DNA of 64,000 bases from Halegenticoccus tardaugens (lineage in GTDB: Archaea; Halobacteriota; Halobacteria; Halobacteriales; Haloferacaceae), in the NCBI RefSeq assembly GCF_004116405.1, contig NZ_SDIC01000004.1, positions 102,079 through 166,078 on the forward strand, given 5' to 3'. Both the position numbers and the translations under genes were made by a program. Position 1 is the first letter of the stretch. The number at the start of each line of letters is the position of its first letter. The notes below the pieces were generated by a model that saw only the letters and a list, made by a program, of their open reading frames with translations, was not told the origin of the DNA and did no database searches. Below are positions 32,731-40,782 of the stretch, one piece after another.

Positions 32731-33306
32731 ATGTCGGATCTGAACGAGCACGTCATCGACGAGGCGGCGGGCCGGGGCGACGCGTTCGTCCTCGAAAACC
32801 TCCTCGCGCTCGTCGAACGGCACGAGCGCGACCCGGAGCCGGGCGTACCGGTCGATCGGCTTCGGGCGTACGCGGCGGCGATCGACGCCGCCGGCGGTCC
32901 GATGAGCGAAGAGCAGGTCGAGGGAACGCTCGACAGTCGCCTCGTCGACGCCGGGACGTGGTCCGGCGGGGATCGGCTGTACCGGCTCGGCGACGACCGG
33001 GTCGGGCTCTACCCGGCGTCGTGGTACGACCGGCTCGCGGACGAGACGTACCTCTCGCGGTACGTCGAGGTCATCCTCGAAGACGTCGACGACAGCGAGA
33101 ACGCCTTTGAGACGGGCGGCGCCGGCGCGGGTGTGCCCGAGGACGTCCTGCTGACCGCGGCGACCGTCATCGGCGACAAAGATCGTGGCGAGGCCGCGGC
33201 CGAACTCGAAGCCCTCGGCGACGAGGGCTACGTCGTGGCGGACGCCGAACAGCACCCCAACGCGCGGATTCGGCTCACGGAGAAGTACTTCGACGAACGG
33301 GGGTGA
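32731..33306 (+). CDS. Conserved protein of unknown function, paralogue of 35225-35752
   Basis: A 191-residue acidic soluble protein that I cannot assign to a named family. It shares a clear series of landmarks with the protein at 35225-35752: a GVP-x5-LRAYA segment, a Trp followed by GDRLYRLG, LYPASWYDRL, YVEVILE and, near the end, PEDVLLTAA. It looks like two similar small domains of winged-helix character but this is uncertain. Both paralogues flank the pantoate kinase/phosphopantoate ligase pair. A TTTATT element near 32701-32706 lies about 28 bases before ATG 32731. Confidence 0.65.
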   Translation: MSDLNEHVIDEAAGRGDAFVLENLLALVERHERDPEPGVPVDRLRAYAAAIDAAGGPMSEEQVEGTLDSRLVDAGTWSGGDRLYRLGDDRVGLYPASWYDRLADETYLSRYVEVILEDVDDSENAFETGGAGAGVPEDVLLTAATVIGDKDRGEAAAELEALGDEGYVVADAEQHPNARIRLTEKYFDERG

Positions 33307-33389
33307 GCGCGGTCCCCCCGTCGGCGCGAACGCCCCGCGCGCCGGGACAGATAACAACGATTAATCGGGGCCTCGCCGTTTGACCGTCC

Positions 33390-34229
33390 ATGAGCGACGA
33401 GGTAGCCGCGTTCGTCCCCGGCCACGTCACGGGCTTTTTCAGCGCCCACCCGGCGGACGACCCGACCCGAGCCGGGTCGCGCGGTGCCGGCATAACCCTC
33501 TCCGACGGCGTGACGGTGACGGTCCGGCCGTCGGGATCCGAACGCGTCTCGCTGAACGGCTCTCGGGTGCGCATGGAGCCGGTCGAGCGGGTGCTGGACG
33601 CGCTGTCGGTGCGCGCACGCGTCGACGCCGCGAGCGACCTCCCGCTCGGTGCGGGCTTCGGCGTCTCGGGCGCGATGGCGCTCGGAACGGCCCTCGCGGC
33701 CAACGCCGCGTTCGACTGCGGCCTCTCGGAGAACGAACTCGCGACCGTCGCCCACGGCGCGGAGGTGCAGTCCGGGACGGGGCTCGGCGACGTGGTGGCG
33801 CAGGCCCGTGGCGGCATCCCGATCCGCCTCGAACCGGGCGCGCCGGACCACGGCCTGCTCGACGGGATTCCGGACCGTACGCGGATCGAATACGTCACGT
33901 TCGGCGACCTCTCCACCGAGGACGTTCTCTCAGGGGACACGGAGCGTCTCTCGATCGCGGGGAGACGTGCGCTCTCTCGACTGGTCGAGGAGCCGACGCT
34001 TCCGCGGCTCGTGTCTGCCTCCCGGCGATTCGCTCGGGAGGCGACGCTGCTGACGCCGGAGGTGGAGTCGACGATTCGGGACGTGAGCGAGGCCGGCGGC
34101 GACGCGTCGATGGCGATGTTGGGTCGGACGGTGTTCGCCCTCGGGACCGGCCTCACTGACGCCGGGTACGACGCCTCGGCCTGCCGGTCGCACTCGACGG
34201 GCGCGTCGATCACGACCCGCGGCGAGTGA
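33390..34229 (+). CDS. Pantoate kinase
   Basis: A 279-residue GHMP kinase of the archaeal pantoate kinase type. It begins AAFVPGHVTGFFSAHPADD, carries the phosphate-binding loop DLPLGAGFGVSGAMAL near residues 84-99, and AEVQSGTGLGDVVAQARGG. It phosphorylates pantoate to 4-phosphopantoate in the archaeal route to CoA, together with the phosphopantoate ligase encoded 125 bases downstream. TTAATC near 33361 fits a leaderless start at ATG 33390. Confidence 0.92.
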   Translation: MSDEVAAFVPGHVTGFFSAHPADDPTRAGSRGAGITLSDGVTVTVRPSGSERVSLNGSRVRMEPVERVLDALSVRARVDAASDLPLGAGFGVSGAMALGTALAANAAFDCGLSENELATVAHGAEVQSGTGLGDVVAQARGGIPIRLEPGAPDHGLLDGIPDRTRIEYVTFGDLSTEDVLSGDTERLSIAGRRALSRLVEEPTLPRLVSASRRFAREATLLTPEVESTIRDVSEAGGDASMAMLGRTVFALGTGLTDAGYDASACRSHSTGASITTRGE

Positions 34230-34354
34230 CGGTCAGCGTCCGAGCGGGCCGTCGTGTTCCGGATCGCCGCGGGTCGGCTCGTCGCCCGACCGCCGATCGC
34301 GGAACCCGCCGGTCGAAATGACGGACTTTTTCCCGCGAGCCGCCAACAGTCGGT

Positions 34355-35134
34355 ATGAGCGATGTCGAGATCCCCGACGACCACCCGCGGCGCGAGTCGC
34401 TGGTGACGCGCCACCGGATCGAGGCGGGGGTGGAAAAGGGGATCACGAGCAGACAGGGGCTCATCGCGCAGGGTCGCGGCGAGGCGTTCGACTACCTCCT
34501 CGGCGAGCGCACCATCGCGAGCGCCGACGAGGCCGAACGGGCCGCCGCCGCGGCGTTGCTCCTCGCCCGGCACCCCGTCATCTCCGTGAACGGAAACGTG
34601 GCCGCGCTCGCCCCCGACGAGACAGTCGCGCTCGCGGAAACCGTCGACGCCGACGTCGAGGTTAACCTCTTCAACCGGACCGACGGGCGGATGGCGGCCA
34701 TCGCGACGCACCTCCGCGAACACGGTGCAGCGAGCGTGAAAGGACTGACCGCAGACGGGCGGATCCCGGGGATCTCCCACGAGCGCGCGAAAGTCGACGC
34801 TGACGGCATCGGCGACGCCGACGTCGTGGTCGTGCCGCTCGAAGACGGCGACCGCGCCGAGGCGCTCTCCGCGATGGGCAAGACGGAGATCGTGATCGAC
34901 CTCAATCCCATGTCGCGGTCCGCGCGGTCGGCGACGATCCCGATCGTCGACAACGTCGTCCGCGCCCTCCCGAACGTGACGCGGCACGCGCGGCAACTCC
35001 GTGACGCCTCCCGTGAGGAACTCGAGGCCGTCGTGGCGGCGTTCGATCCGGAGCGCGCGCTCGACGCGGCGGAGCGCGCCATCCGAGGGTGCGGTCCCGA
35101 AACCGAGGACGATCGCCCCCCAGAAAACGCGTAG
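34355..35134 (+). CDS. 4-phosphopantoate--beta-alanine ligase
   Basis: A 259-residue member of the archaeal phosphopantothenate synthetase family. Motifs are HPRRESLVTRHRIEAGVEKG, then GLIAQGRGEAFDYLLGE, HPVISVNGNVAAL, and the C-terminal KTEIVIDLNPMSRSAR with IPIVDNVVRALPN. It condenses 4-phosphopantoate with beta-alanine using ATP, giving 4'-phosphopantothenate for CoA. It belongs with the pantoate kinase just upstream. A T-rich element near 34324-34329 lies about 28 bases before the start. Confidence 0.93.
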   Translation: MSDVEIPDDHPRRESLVTRHRIEAGVEKGITSRQGLIAQGRGEAFDYLLGERTIASADEAERAAAAALLLARHPVISVNGNVAALAPDETVALAETVDADVEVNLFNRTDGRMAAIATHLREHGAASVKGLTADGRIPGISHERAKVDADGIGDADVVVVPLEDGDRAEALSAMGKTEIVIDLNPMSRSARSATIPIVDNVVRALPNVTRHARQLRDASREELEAVVAAFDPERALDAAERAIRGCGPETEDDRPPENA

Positions 35135-35224
35135 TCGTCCGACGACGGTCTCGCAGGTGCGAAATTCCCGCAGACGTGGAGGTTCGACCCACGGCTTATC
35201 GACTTCCGCGCCGTACCGTGAGCC

Positions 35225-35752
35225 ATGCCGAACGACTGCACGGACGGGGGGATCGAGGTCGACGAGGCGGTGCTGACCGAACTCAGAGAGCACGAGACCC
35301 AGCACGGGCCGCACATGATCAGGGTGCTCGAACGACACCATCCGGAATATCACCCCGGAATTCCGCTCGAACTCCTCAACGCCTACGCGGAACGGCTGGG
35401 GTACGACGTCGCGCTGTCCGATCGCGACATCGAGCGCAAGACCGTCGACGACGAGTCGTGGCGCGAGGGTGACGTGTACTACCGTATCGGCGGAAACGTC
35501 AGCGCCTACCCGCCGACCTGGCACGAACGGTTCGACGAGGGCGATCTCCGGGCGCTCGTGGAGGTCATGCTGGAAGAGACCGGCCGGACCGAGCTCAGGC
35601 GCGACGAAGTGCTGCTCGCGGCGGAGTCGATCGCCGGGATGGACCGCCGATCGTCGGAGAGTCTGCTCACCGAGTACCGCGAGAGCGGGCGGCTCGAAGT
35701 CGAGCCGTACCAGAACCCGGAGGCGCTCGTGTACCTCCCCGAGCCGGGCTGA
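35225..35752 (+). CDS. Conserved protein of unknown function, paralogue of 32731-33306
   Basis: A 175-residue acidic protein. It shares with 32731-33306 the elements GIPLELLNAYAERLG, a Trp followed by EGDVYYRIGG, YPPTWHERF, LVEVMLEE and DEVLLAAESIAGM, in the same order and spacing. The N-terminus differs. No catalytic residues are recognised. Having the paralogues on both sides of the CoA-precursor genes suggests a tandem duplication into which, or around which, that pair was kept. CTTAT near 35194-35198 lies about 29 bases before ATG 35225. Confidence 0.65.
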   Translation: MPNDCTDGGIEVDEAVLTELREHETQHGPHMIRVLERHHPEYHPGIPLELLNAYAERLGYDVALSDRDIERKTVDDESWREGDVYYRIGGNVSAYPPTWHERFDEGDLRALVEVMLEETGRTELRRDEVLLAAESIAGMDRRSSESLLTEYRESGRLEVEPYQNPEALVYLPEPG

Positions 35753-35754
35753 GG

Positions 35755-35890
35755 TTTATATACGATCGGGCGGCCAGACGGCCCGTGCGTTGACGACTTA
35801 CCGCGAGGCGGTTTGCGGGAGCGCGGCGGCCCGCCTCGCGTCGAACGCGCGCCGCCTGTTCGCAAACCACTCGGCAGCTTCGCCTCCGGA
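35755..35890 (+). ncRNA. Candidate structured RNA behind a strong TATA box
   Basis: TTTATATAC at 35755-35763 is one of the best TATA boxes in the window, yet no credible coding frame follows before the convergent gene ending at 35893. From the predicted start near 35785, CGCGAGGCGG (35802-35811) pairs perfectly with CCGCCTCGCG (35831-35840), and GGTTTGCG (35810-35817) pairs perfectly with CGCAAACC (35861-35868). The helices share two bases, so they may nest or compete. A small RNA of about 100 bases is inferred. The box could also serve the minus strand. Confidence 0.35.
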
Positions 35891-35892
35891 CT

Positions 35893-36873
35893 TCACTCGA
35901 CGAGGGATCGCGGCGGCCCTCCCGGGAGTCGGTCGCGGTTGTGCGGTTCGGAGAAGTCGATGTCCGGGCCGATCGGCACGAGGCGCTTCGGGTTGACGTC
36001 GCCGTGGCTCTCGTAGTAGTGCCGGACGATGTGCTCTACGTTCACCGTCTCCGCGATTCCGGGGAGCCCGTACAGCTCCTTCGTGTAGTTCCAGAGGTTC
36101 GGGTACTCGTGGATCGCCCGGCGGTTGCACTTGAAGTGGGTGTGGTAGACGTGGTCGAACCGGACGAGCGTGGCGAACATCGCCAGATCCGCCTCGGTGA
36201 GCACCTCGCCCGCGAGGTACCGCCGCCCGTCGAGCACGTTCTCCCAGCGATCGAGCGCGTCGAACAACCCACGCACCGCGTCGTCGTACGCTTCCTGCGT
36301 GTCGGCGAAGCCGGCACGGTAGACGCCGTTGTTGATCGGTTCGTAGATCTCCCCGATGATCCGGTCGACGTCGTCGCGGTACCCCTCGGGGTAGAGGTCG
36401 ACGTCGCGTTCGGCGACCTCGCCGAATTCGGTGTCGAGCATCCGCATGATCTCCGCCGACTCGTTGTTGACGATCGTCTCCGTTTCTCTATCCCACAGAA
36501 CCGGAACCGTCACCCGACCCGTGAACGATGGATCCGCCTTCACGTAGATGTCGCGGAGATACTCCGCACCGTACAACGGGTCCGGAAACGCCGCCGAGAA
36601 CTCCCAGCCGTCGTCGATGCGGACGGGTTCGACGAGCGAGAGCGACACCGCGTCGTCGAGGCCCTTCAGCGCCCGCGTCATCGCCGTCCGGTGAGCCCAC
36701 GGGCACGCACGGGAGATGTAGAGGTGATACCGCCCGGCCTCGGCGGGAAACGTCGCGTCCGGGGAGGCTTCGATCCGGTCGCGGAACGTCGTCTCCTGTC
36801 GGTCGAACTCGCCCTCGTCATTCGTCGACTCGTAGGCGTCGGTCCGCCACTCGCCGTCGACGAGCATGTTCAT
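35893..36873 (-). CDS. Glutathionyl-hydroquinone reductase-like (Xi-class GST)
   Basis: A 326-residue Xi-class GST-fold protein: AEAGRYHLYISRACPWAHRTAM with the active CPW motif near residues 60-63, PFTGRVTVPVLWD-like strand, IVNNESAEIMRML, and a C-terminal helical domain ending YYESHGDVNPKRLVPIGPDIDFSEPH. The family reduces glutathionyl-quinones using a thiol. Haloarchaea use gamma-glutamylcysteine rather than glutathione, so the natural thiol probably differs. ATG 36873 is chosen because homology starts with LVDGEWRTD; upstream codons in the same frame are in the promoter region. Divergent from acoA. Confidence 0.9.
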   Translation of the reverse strand: MNMLVDGEWRTDAYESTNDEGEFDRQETTFRDRIEASPDATFPAEAGRYHLYISRACPWAHRTAMTRALKGLDDAVSLSLVEPVRIDDGWEFSAAFPDPLYGAEYLRDIYVKADPSFTGRVTVPVLWDRETETIVNNESAEIMRMLDTEFGEVAERDVDLYPEGYRDDVDRIIGEIYEPINNGVYRAGFADTQEAYDDAVRGLFDALDRWENVLDGRRYLAGEVLTEADLAMFATLVRFDHVYHTHFKCNRRAIHEYPNLWNYTKELYGLPGIAETVNVEHIVRHYYESHGDVNPKRLVPIGPDIDFSEPHNRDRLPGGPPRSLVE

Positions 36874-37013
36874 CGCCGGCCGCCTCCCTCCGCGCGCGTC
36901 GGACAAGTCATACCCCGTCTTGTCGCCGCGCTCCGAAAAGAATTCCCCACGGCGGCTCCCGTCCGAATTCTGCCCCGTTGAGGCGTTGCACAACATCTAT
37001 CATCGACGATGGT

Positions 37014-37020
37014 GATATAA
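37014..37020 (+). promoter_or_regulatory. TATA-like box of the acoA operon
   Basis: GATATAA centred near 37017 lies 28 bases before ATG 37045 but only 13 bases before ATG 37030, supporting the shorter start of E1 alpha. Just upstream CATCGACGATG (37001-37011) is a perfect odd-centred palindrome that could be an operator. Confidence 0.55.
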
Positions 37021-37044
37021 CCGTGTACCATGGTGTCAACAGAC

Positions 37045-38067
37045 ATGGAATCGGCGGAGGGTCAAACGGAGATCCTCCGTCGGATGCTCACGATTCGGGA
37101 GTTCGACAGCAGCGCGGGCGATCTCTTCGCCGACGGCGAGATCCCGGGGTTCGTCCACCTCTACATCGGCGAGGAGGCGGTCGCGGTCGGCGCGTGCGCC
37201 GCCCTGGAAGACGACGACTACATCACGAGCACCCACCGCGGGCACGGACACTGCATCGCGAAGGGACTCGATCCGAAGCGAATGATGGCCGAGTTGTTCG
37301 GAAAGCGCGACGGCTACTGCAACGGCAAAGGCGGATCGATGCACATCGCCGACGTGGACGCCGGGATGCTCGGGGCGAACGGCATCGTCGGGGCCGGACC
37401 ACCGCTCGCCGCCGGTGCGGCGCTGACGGCGCAGTTGCAGGGCGAAGAACGGGTCGGACTGTCGTTCTGCGGGGACGGCGCCGTCGCGCAGGGACAGGTT
37501 CACGAGGCCATCAACCTCGCGGCCACGTGGAACCTGCCGTCGATCTTCCTCGTCGAGAACAACAAGTTCGGTGAAGGGACGCCGGTCGAGATGCAACACA
37601 ACGTCCAGAACCTGAGCGAGACGGCGGAAGCGTACGACATCCCCGGATTCACCGTCGACGGGATGGACGTCACCGCGGTGTACGAAGCGGTTTCCGAGGC
37701 CCGAAAGCGCGCGATCTCCGGTGACGGCCCGACGCTCATCGAGGCGGACACGTACCGCTTCCGGGGCCACTTCGAGGGCGACCACCAGCCGTACCGCGAG
37801 GAGGAGGACGTGGAAGCGTGGCGCGAACAGCGTGACCCGATCGAGAGCTTCAAGCGGCGGCTCGTCGACGCCGGAACCCTCACGGAGGACGACTACGACG
37901 AACTGCGATCGGAGGTCGAACGCGTCGTCGAGGACGCCGTCGCGTCCGCGCGGGAGGCGGCGGATCCCGCGCCGAGCGAGGCGTACGACGACATGTTCGC
38001 CGCGAGCGTCCCGGAGATCGAACGATTCGCACGGAAGGCGCGGACCGACGGCGGTGAGAGTCGATGA
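37045..38067 (+). CDS. acoA: ThDP-dependent dehydrogenase E1 alpha (AcoA/PdhA-like)
   Basis: A 340-residue E1 alpha subunit. The ThDP motif is GDGAVAQGQVHEAIN ending in VENN (about residues 144-175). STHRGHGHCIAKG and GKGGSMHIAD are active-site loops typical of AcoA/PdhA, and the phosphorylation-loop region YRFRGHFEGDHQPYR is present. With E1 beta, it decarboxylates a 2-oxoacid or acetoin-like diketone and passes the acyl group to lipoyl-E2. The presence of acoX nearby points towards an acetoin-type system. The start is set by the TATA-like box. The stop overlaps the acoB ATG by four bases. Confidence 0.9.
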   Translation: MESAEGQTEILRRMLTIREFDSSAGDLFADGEIPGFVHLYIGEEAVAVGACAALEDDDYITSTHRGHGHCIAKGLDPKRMMAELFGKRDGYCNGKGGSMHIADVDAGMLGANGIVGAGPPLAAGAALTAQLQGEERVGLSFCGDGAVAQGQVHEAINLAATWNLPSIFLVENNKFGEGTPVEMQHNVQNLSETAEAYDIPGFTVDGMDVTAVYEAVSEARKRAISGDGPTLIEADTYRFRGHFEGDHQPYREEEDVEAWREQRDPIESFKRRLVDAGTLTEDDYDELRSEVERVVEDAVASAREAADPAPSEAYDDMFAASVPEIERFARKARTDGGESR

Positions 38068-39074
38068 GCGCCGAGGCGCGATCCGGACAGGAGGTTCGAG
38101 GGACCGAGACGATGACCATCCGCGAGGCCATCCGCGCCGCGATCCGAGAGGAGATGAAGCGCGACGAGCGCGTCTTCCTCATGGGCGAGGACGTCGCCAC
38201 CTTCGGCGGCGTCTTCGACGTGAGCGACGGCCTCCTCGACGAGTTCGGCGACGAGCGGATCCGCGACACGCCGATCAGCGAGGCGGGATTCATGGGCGCG
38301 GGGATCGGTGCGGCCGCGACCGGCTCCCGCCCGGTGGTCGAGATCATGTTCTCGGACTTCCTCGGCGTACCGATGGAACAGATCATGAACCAGATGGCGA
38401 AGATGCGCTACATGTTCGGCGGGAAGACCGACATGCCCGTCACCGTCCGAACCACCGAAGGCGGCGGGATGGGGGCCGCGAGCCAGCACTCCGGTACGGT
38501 CCACACCTGGTTCGCGCACTTCCCCGGCCTCTTCGCGGTGACGCCCGGCACGCCCGAGGCCGCGAAGGGACTCCTGAAGTCGGCGATCCGGTCGGACGAC
38601 CCGGTGTTCTTCTTCGAGAACAAGATGATCTACGAGCAGGAGGGCGAGGTGCCGACCGATCCTGATTTCACGGTCCCGATCGGCGAGGCGAGCGTCGAAC
38701 GCGAGGGCGACGACGTGACCGTCGTGGCGACGCAGCGGCTCGTCGGCGAGTCGCTGTCGACGGCCGACGACCTCGCCGGCGACGTGAGCGTCGAGGTGAT
38801 CGACCTCCGTTCGCTGTACCCGATGGACACCGACACGATCGTCGAGAGCGTCGGGAAAACGGGCCGGCTTATCGTCGCCGACGAGAGTCCGCTGTCGTAC
38901 GGCGTCCACGCCGAGGTGATGGCGCGCGTCAACGACGACGCCTTCTACAGCCTGGACGCGCCGATGCAGCGGGTCGGCGTGCCGGACACGCACGTCCCGT
39001 TCAGCCCGGCATTGGAACGAGAGGTGCTCCCGGACGCCGACGACGTGCGCGAGGCGATCGAGAACGTGGCGTGA
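38064..39074 (+). CDS. acoB: ThDP-dependent dehydrogenase E1 beta (AcoB/PdhB-like)
   Basis: A 336-residue E1 beta. After a short leader come MTIREAIRAAIREEMKRDER, FLMGEDVATFGGVF, DTPISEAGFMGAGIG and MRYMFGGKTDMPVTVRT, then GMGAASQHSGTVHTWFAH, which is a hallmark of the family. The C-terminal transketolase domain has VEVIDLRSLYPMDTDTI and the final VGVPDTHVPFS. It forms the alpha2-beta2 E1 with the gene upstream. Translation is coupled (ATGA overlap). Confidence 0.92.
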   Translation: MSAEARSGQEVRGTETMTIREAIRAAIREEMKRDERVFLMGEDVATFGGVFDVSDGLLDEFGDERIRDTPISEAGFMGAGIGAAATGSRPVVEIMFSDFLGVPMEQIMNQMAKMRYMFGGKTDMPVTVRTTEGGGMGAASQHSGTVHTWFAHFPGLFAVTPGTPEAAKGLLKSAIRSDDPVFFFENKMIYEQEGEVPTDPDFTVPIGEASVEREGDDVTVVATQRLVGESLSTADDLAGDVSVEVIDLRSLYPMDTDTIVESVGKTGRLIVADESPLSYGVHAEVMARVNDDAFYSLDAPMQRVGVPDTHVPFSPALEREVLPDADDVREAIENVA

Positions 39075-39099
39075 TCGACGATCGCACCGGGGTCCGGTC

Positions 39100-40101
39100 G
39101 TGACCGCCACGGTCGGTCTCGTCGTCAACCCGGCCGCCGGCCGCGACATTCGACGGCTCACGGGCGGGGCGAGCGTGAGCGACAACTACGCGAAGCGCCG
39201 GACCGCGGGCTGCGCCCTCGAAGGCCTGGCGCTCGCGCCCGATCCGGTCGGGGTCGTCGTGATGCCCGATCGCGGCGGACTCGGCCGTCGTCTGGTCGAC
39301 GACGCGTCCGACGGCCTCGCGGTCGACCTCCTCGACATCTCAGTCGAGGGTTCGGCGGCGGACACCCGCCGCGCAGCCGCGTGGTTTCGGTCGAACGCCG
39401 ACGCGGTGATCGTCCTCGGTGGCGACGGGACGACCCGCGACGTGGCCGCCGAGATCGGCGACGTGCCGGTCGTCGGCATCTCGACCGGCACGAACAACGT
39501 CGTTCCGACTCCCGTCGACGGCACCGTCGCGGGGGCCGCCGCGGCGCTCGTCGCGACCGGCGCCGTGGCGACCGAGGAGACGACCGTCCGGCACGGGTCG
39601 GTCGAGGCTCGCGTGGTCGGCGAGAAGGGCGAGCGGAGCGTCCGCGGGCTCGCGACCGTCGGCGTGCTCGACAGGCCGTTCGTCGGCACGCGGGCGATCC
39701 TCGACGCGGCCGACTACCTCGGCGGCGTCGTCTCCCGCGCGTCGCCCTCGGAGATCGGACTCTCGGGCGTCGCGGGAATGCTGACGCGGTGCGGTCCCGA
39801 CGACCCCGGCGGCGTCGGCCTCTGGTTCGGTCCGCCGGCGGAGACGCCGCGGGCGGTGCGCGCGATTACCGTGCCCGGAGTGGTCGACCGCGTCGGCGTC
39901 GCGGAGTGGCGGCGGCTCGCTCCCGACGAACCGGCGACGTTCGACGTGCCGTCGGGCGTCGTGAGCGCCGACGGCGAGCGCGAACTCGAAGTGCGCGACG
40001 CGCGGGTGGAAATCCGCCCCGTCGAGTCCGGTCCGCGGCTCGTCGACTTCGACGCCGTGTTCGAGCGCGCGGCCGCGGACGGCGGATTCGCCGCAGACTG
40101 A
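39100..40101 (+). CDS. acoX: AcoX-like ATP-NAD kinase-fold protein
   Basis: A 333-residue protein with the NAD/diacylglycerol-kinase fold. It starts VGLVVNPAAGRDIRRLTGG and has the loop VIVLGGDGTTRDVA and GISTGTNNVVP. This matches AcoX, found beside acetoin dehydrogenase genes and of unknown reaction. GTG 39100 lies 25 bases after acoB and is the first start before the conserved strand. Its place between E1 beta and a VOC protein supports a link with the dehydrogenase. A phosphoryl-transfer activity is inferred from the fold only. Confidence 0.88.
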   Translation: MTATVGLVVNPAAGRDIRRLTGGASVSDNYAKRRTAGCALEGLALAPDPVGVVVMPDRGGLGRRLVDDASDGLAVDLLDISVEGSAADTRRAAAWFRSNADAVIVLGGDGTTRDVAAEIGDVPVVGISTGTNNVVPTPVDGTVAGAAAALVATGAVATEETTVRHGSVEARVVGEKGERSVRGLATVGVLDRPFVGTRAILDAADYLGGVVSRASPSEIGLSGVAGMLTRCGPDDPGGVGLWFGPPAETPRAVRAITVPGVVDRVGVAEWRRLAPDEPATFDVPSGVVSADGERELEVRDARVEIRPVESGPRLVDFDAVFERAAADGGFAAD

Positions 40102-40212
40102 TCGGCTCTGTCGGTCGCGACGCGCGGTCCACGGCTCTCACGAGCGGCTCGTTCCGCGAACGGTCCATTCGACGTGCTATTGTTGTATGGTACCGTCCAC
40201 CGTTCTTCGAAC

Positions 40213-40725
40213 ATGGTTCCGGAGATACCGGCGCTCGACGTCGAAATTCCCGAGATCTCGCAGGTTGCGTTCGTGGTCGAGGACGCGGGAGACGCCATGG
40301 ATCGGTTCGGCGCGGTCCTCGGCGTAGACGTGTGGCACCTGTACCGATTCGAACCGCCGCGGCTCGCCGACACGACGCTCAGGGGCGAACCGCACGACTA
40401 CTCGATGCTCCTCGCGCTCGCGGACGTCGGCGGCACGATGTTCGAACTCATCGAGCCGCTGTCGGGCGAGAGCATCTACACGGAGCATCTCGAAACCCAC
40501 GGGGAGGGGTTACACCACATCGCGTGCTTCGCGTTCGACGATCCGGAGGGCGTCGTCACGGCGTTCGAGGAGGCCGGAATTTCGGTCCTCCAGAGCGGCG
40601 TGTTCGTCGAGACGCCGTACTGGTACTTCGACACGCAAGAGCACCTCAACGGCGTGATCTTCGAGACGGCCGCGAACGTGGACGCCCTGCCGGAGCCGGA
40701 CGACACGCACACGGTCTCGTCGTAG
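40213..40725 (+). CDS. VOC-family (glyoxalase/epimerase-like) protein
   Basis: A 170-residue vicinal-oxygen-chelate protein made of paired beta-alpha-beta3 units. ISQVAFVVEDAGDAMDRFGAVLG opens unit one, and HGEGLHHIACFAFDDPEGVV opens unit two, where the His-His pair and Glu in GTMFELIEPL are the probable metal ligands. The pattern is closest to methylmalonyl-CoA epimerase or lactoylglutathione-lyase-like enzymes. Start ATG 40213 fits a TGTATGG element near 40184-40190. It lies between acoX and the convergent E2 gene, so may act on a substrate or product of that complex. Confidence 0.8.
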   Translation: MVPEIPALDVEIPEISQVAFVVEDAGDAMDRFGAVLGVDVWHLYRFEPPRLADTTLRGEPHDYSMLLALADVGGTMFELIEPLSGESIYTEHLETHGEGLHHIACFAFDDPEGVVTAFEEAGISVLQSGVFVETPYWYFDTQEHLNGVIFETAANVDALPEPDDTHTVSS

Positions 40726-40782
40726 GCGAGAACTCGGACGGGGGGACCGAAGACGGCGACTCGGCCGGCTCCGTCCGCTCGC

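Noticed and set aside
35765..35996. Coding frame following the TATA box at 35755
   Set aside because: It would begin at a TTG, is Arg/Ala-rich and runs into the opposite gene. Inverted repeats explain the region better.
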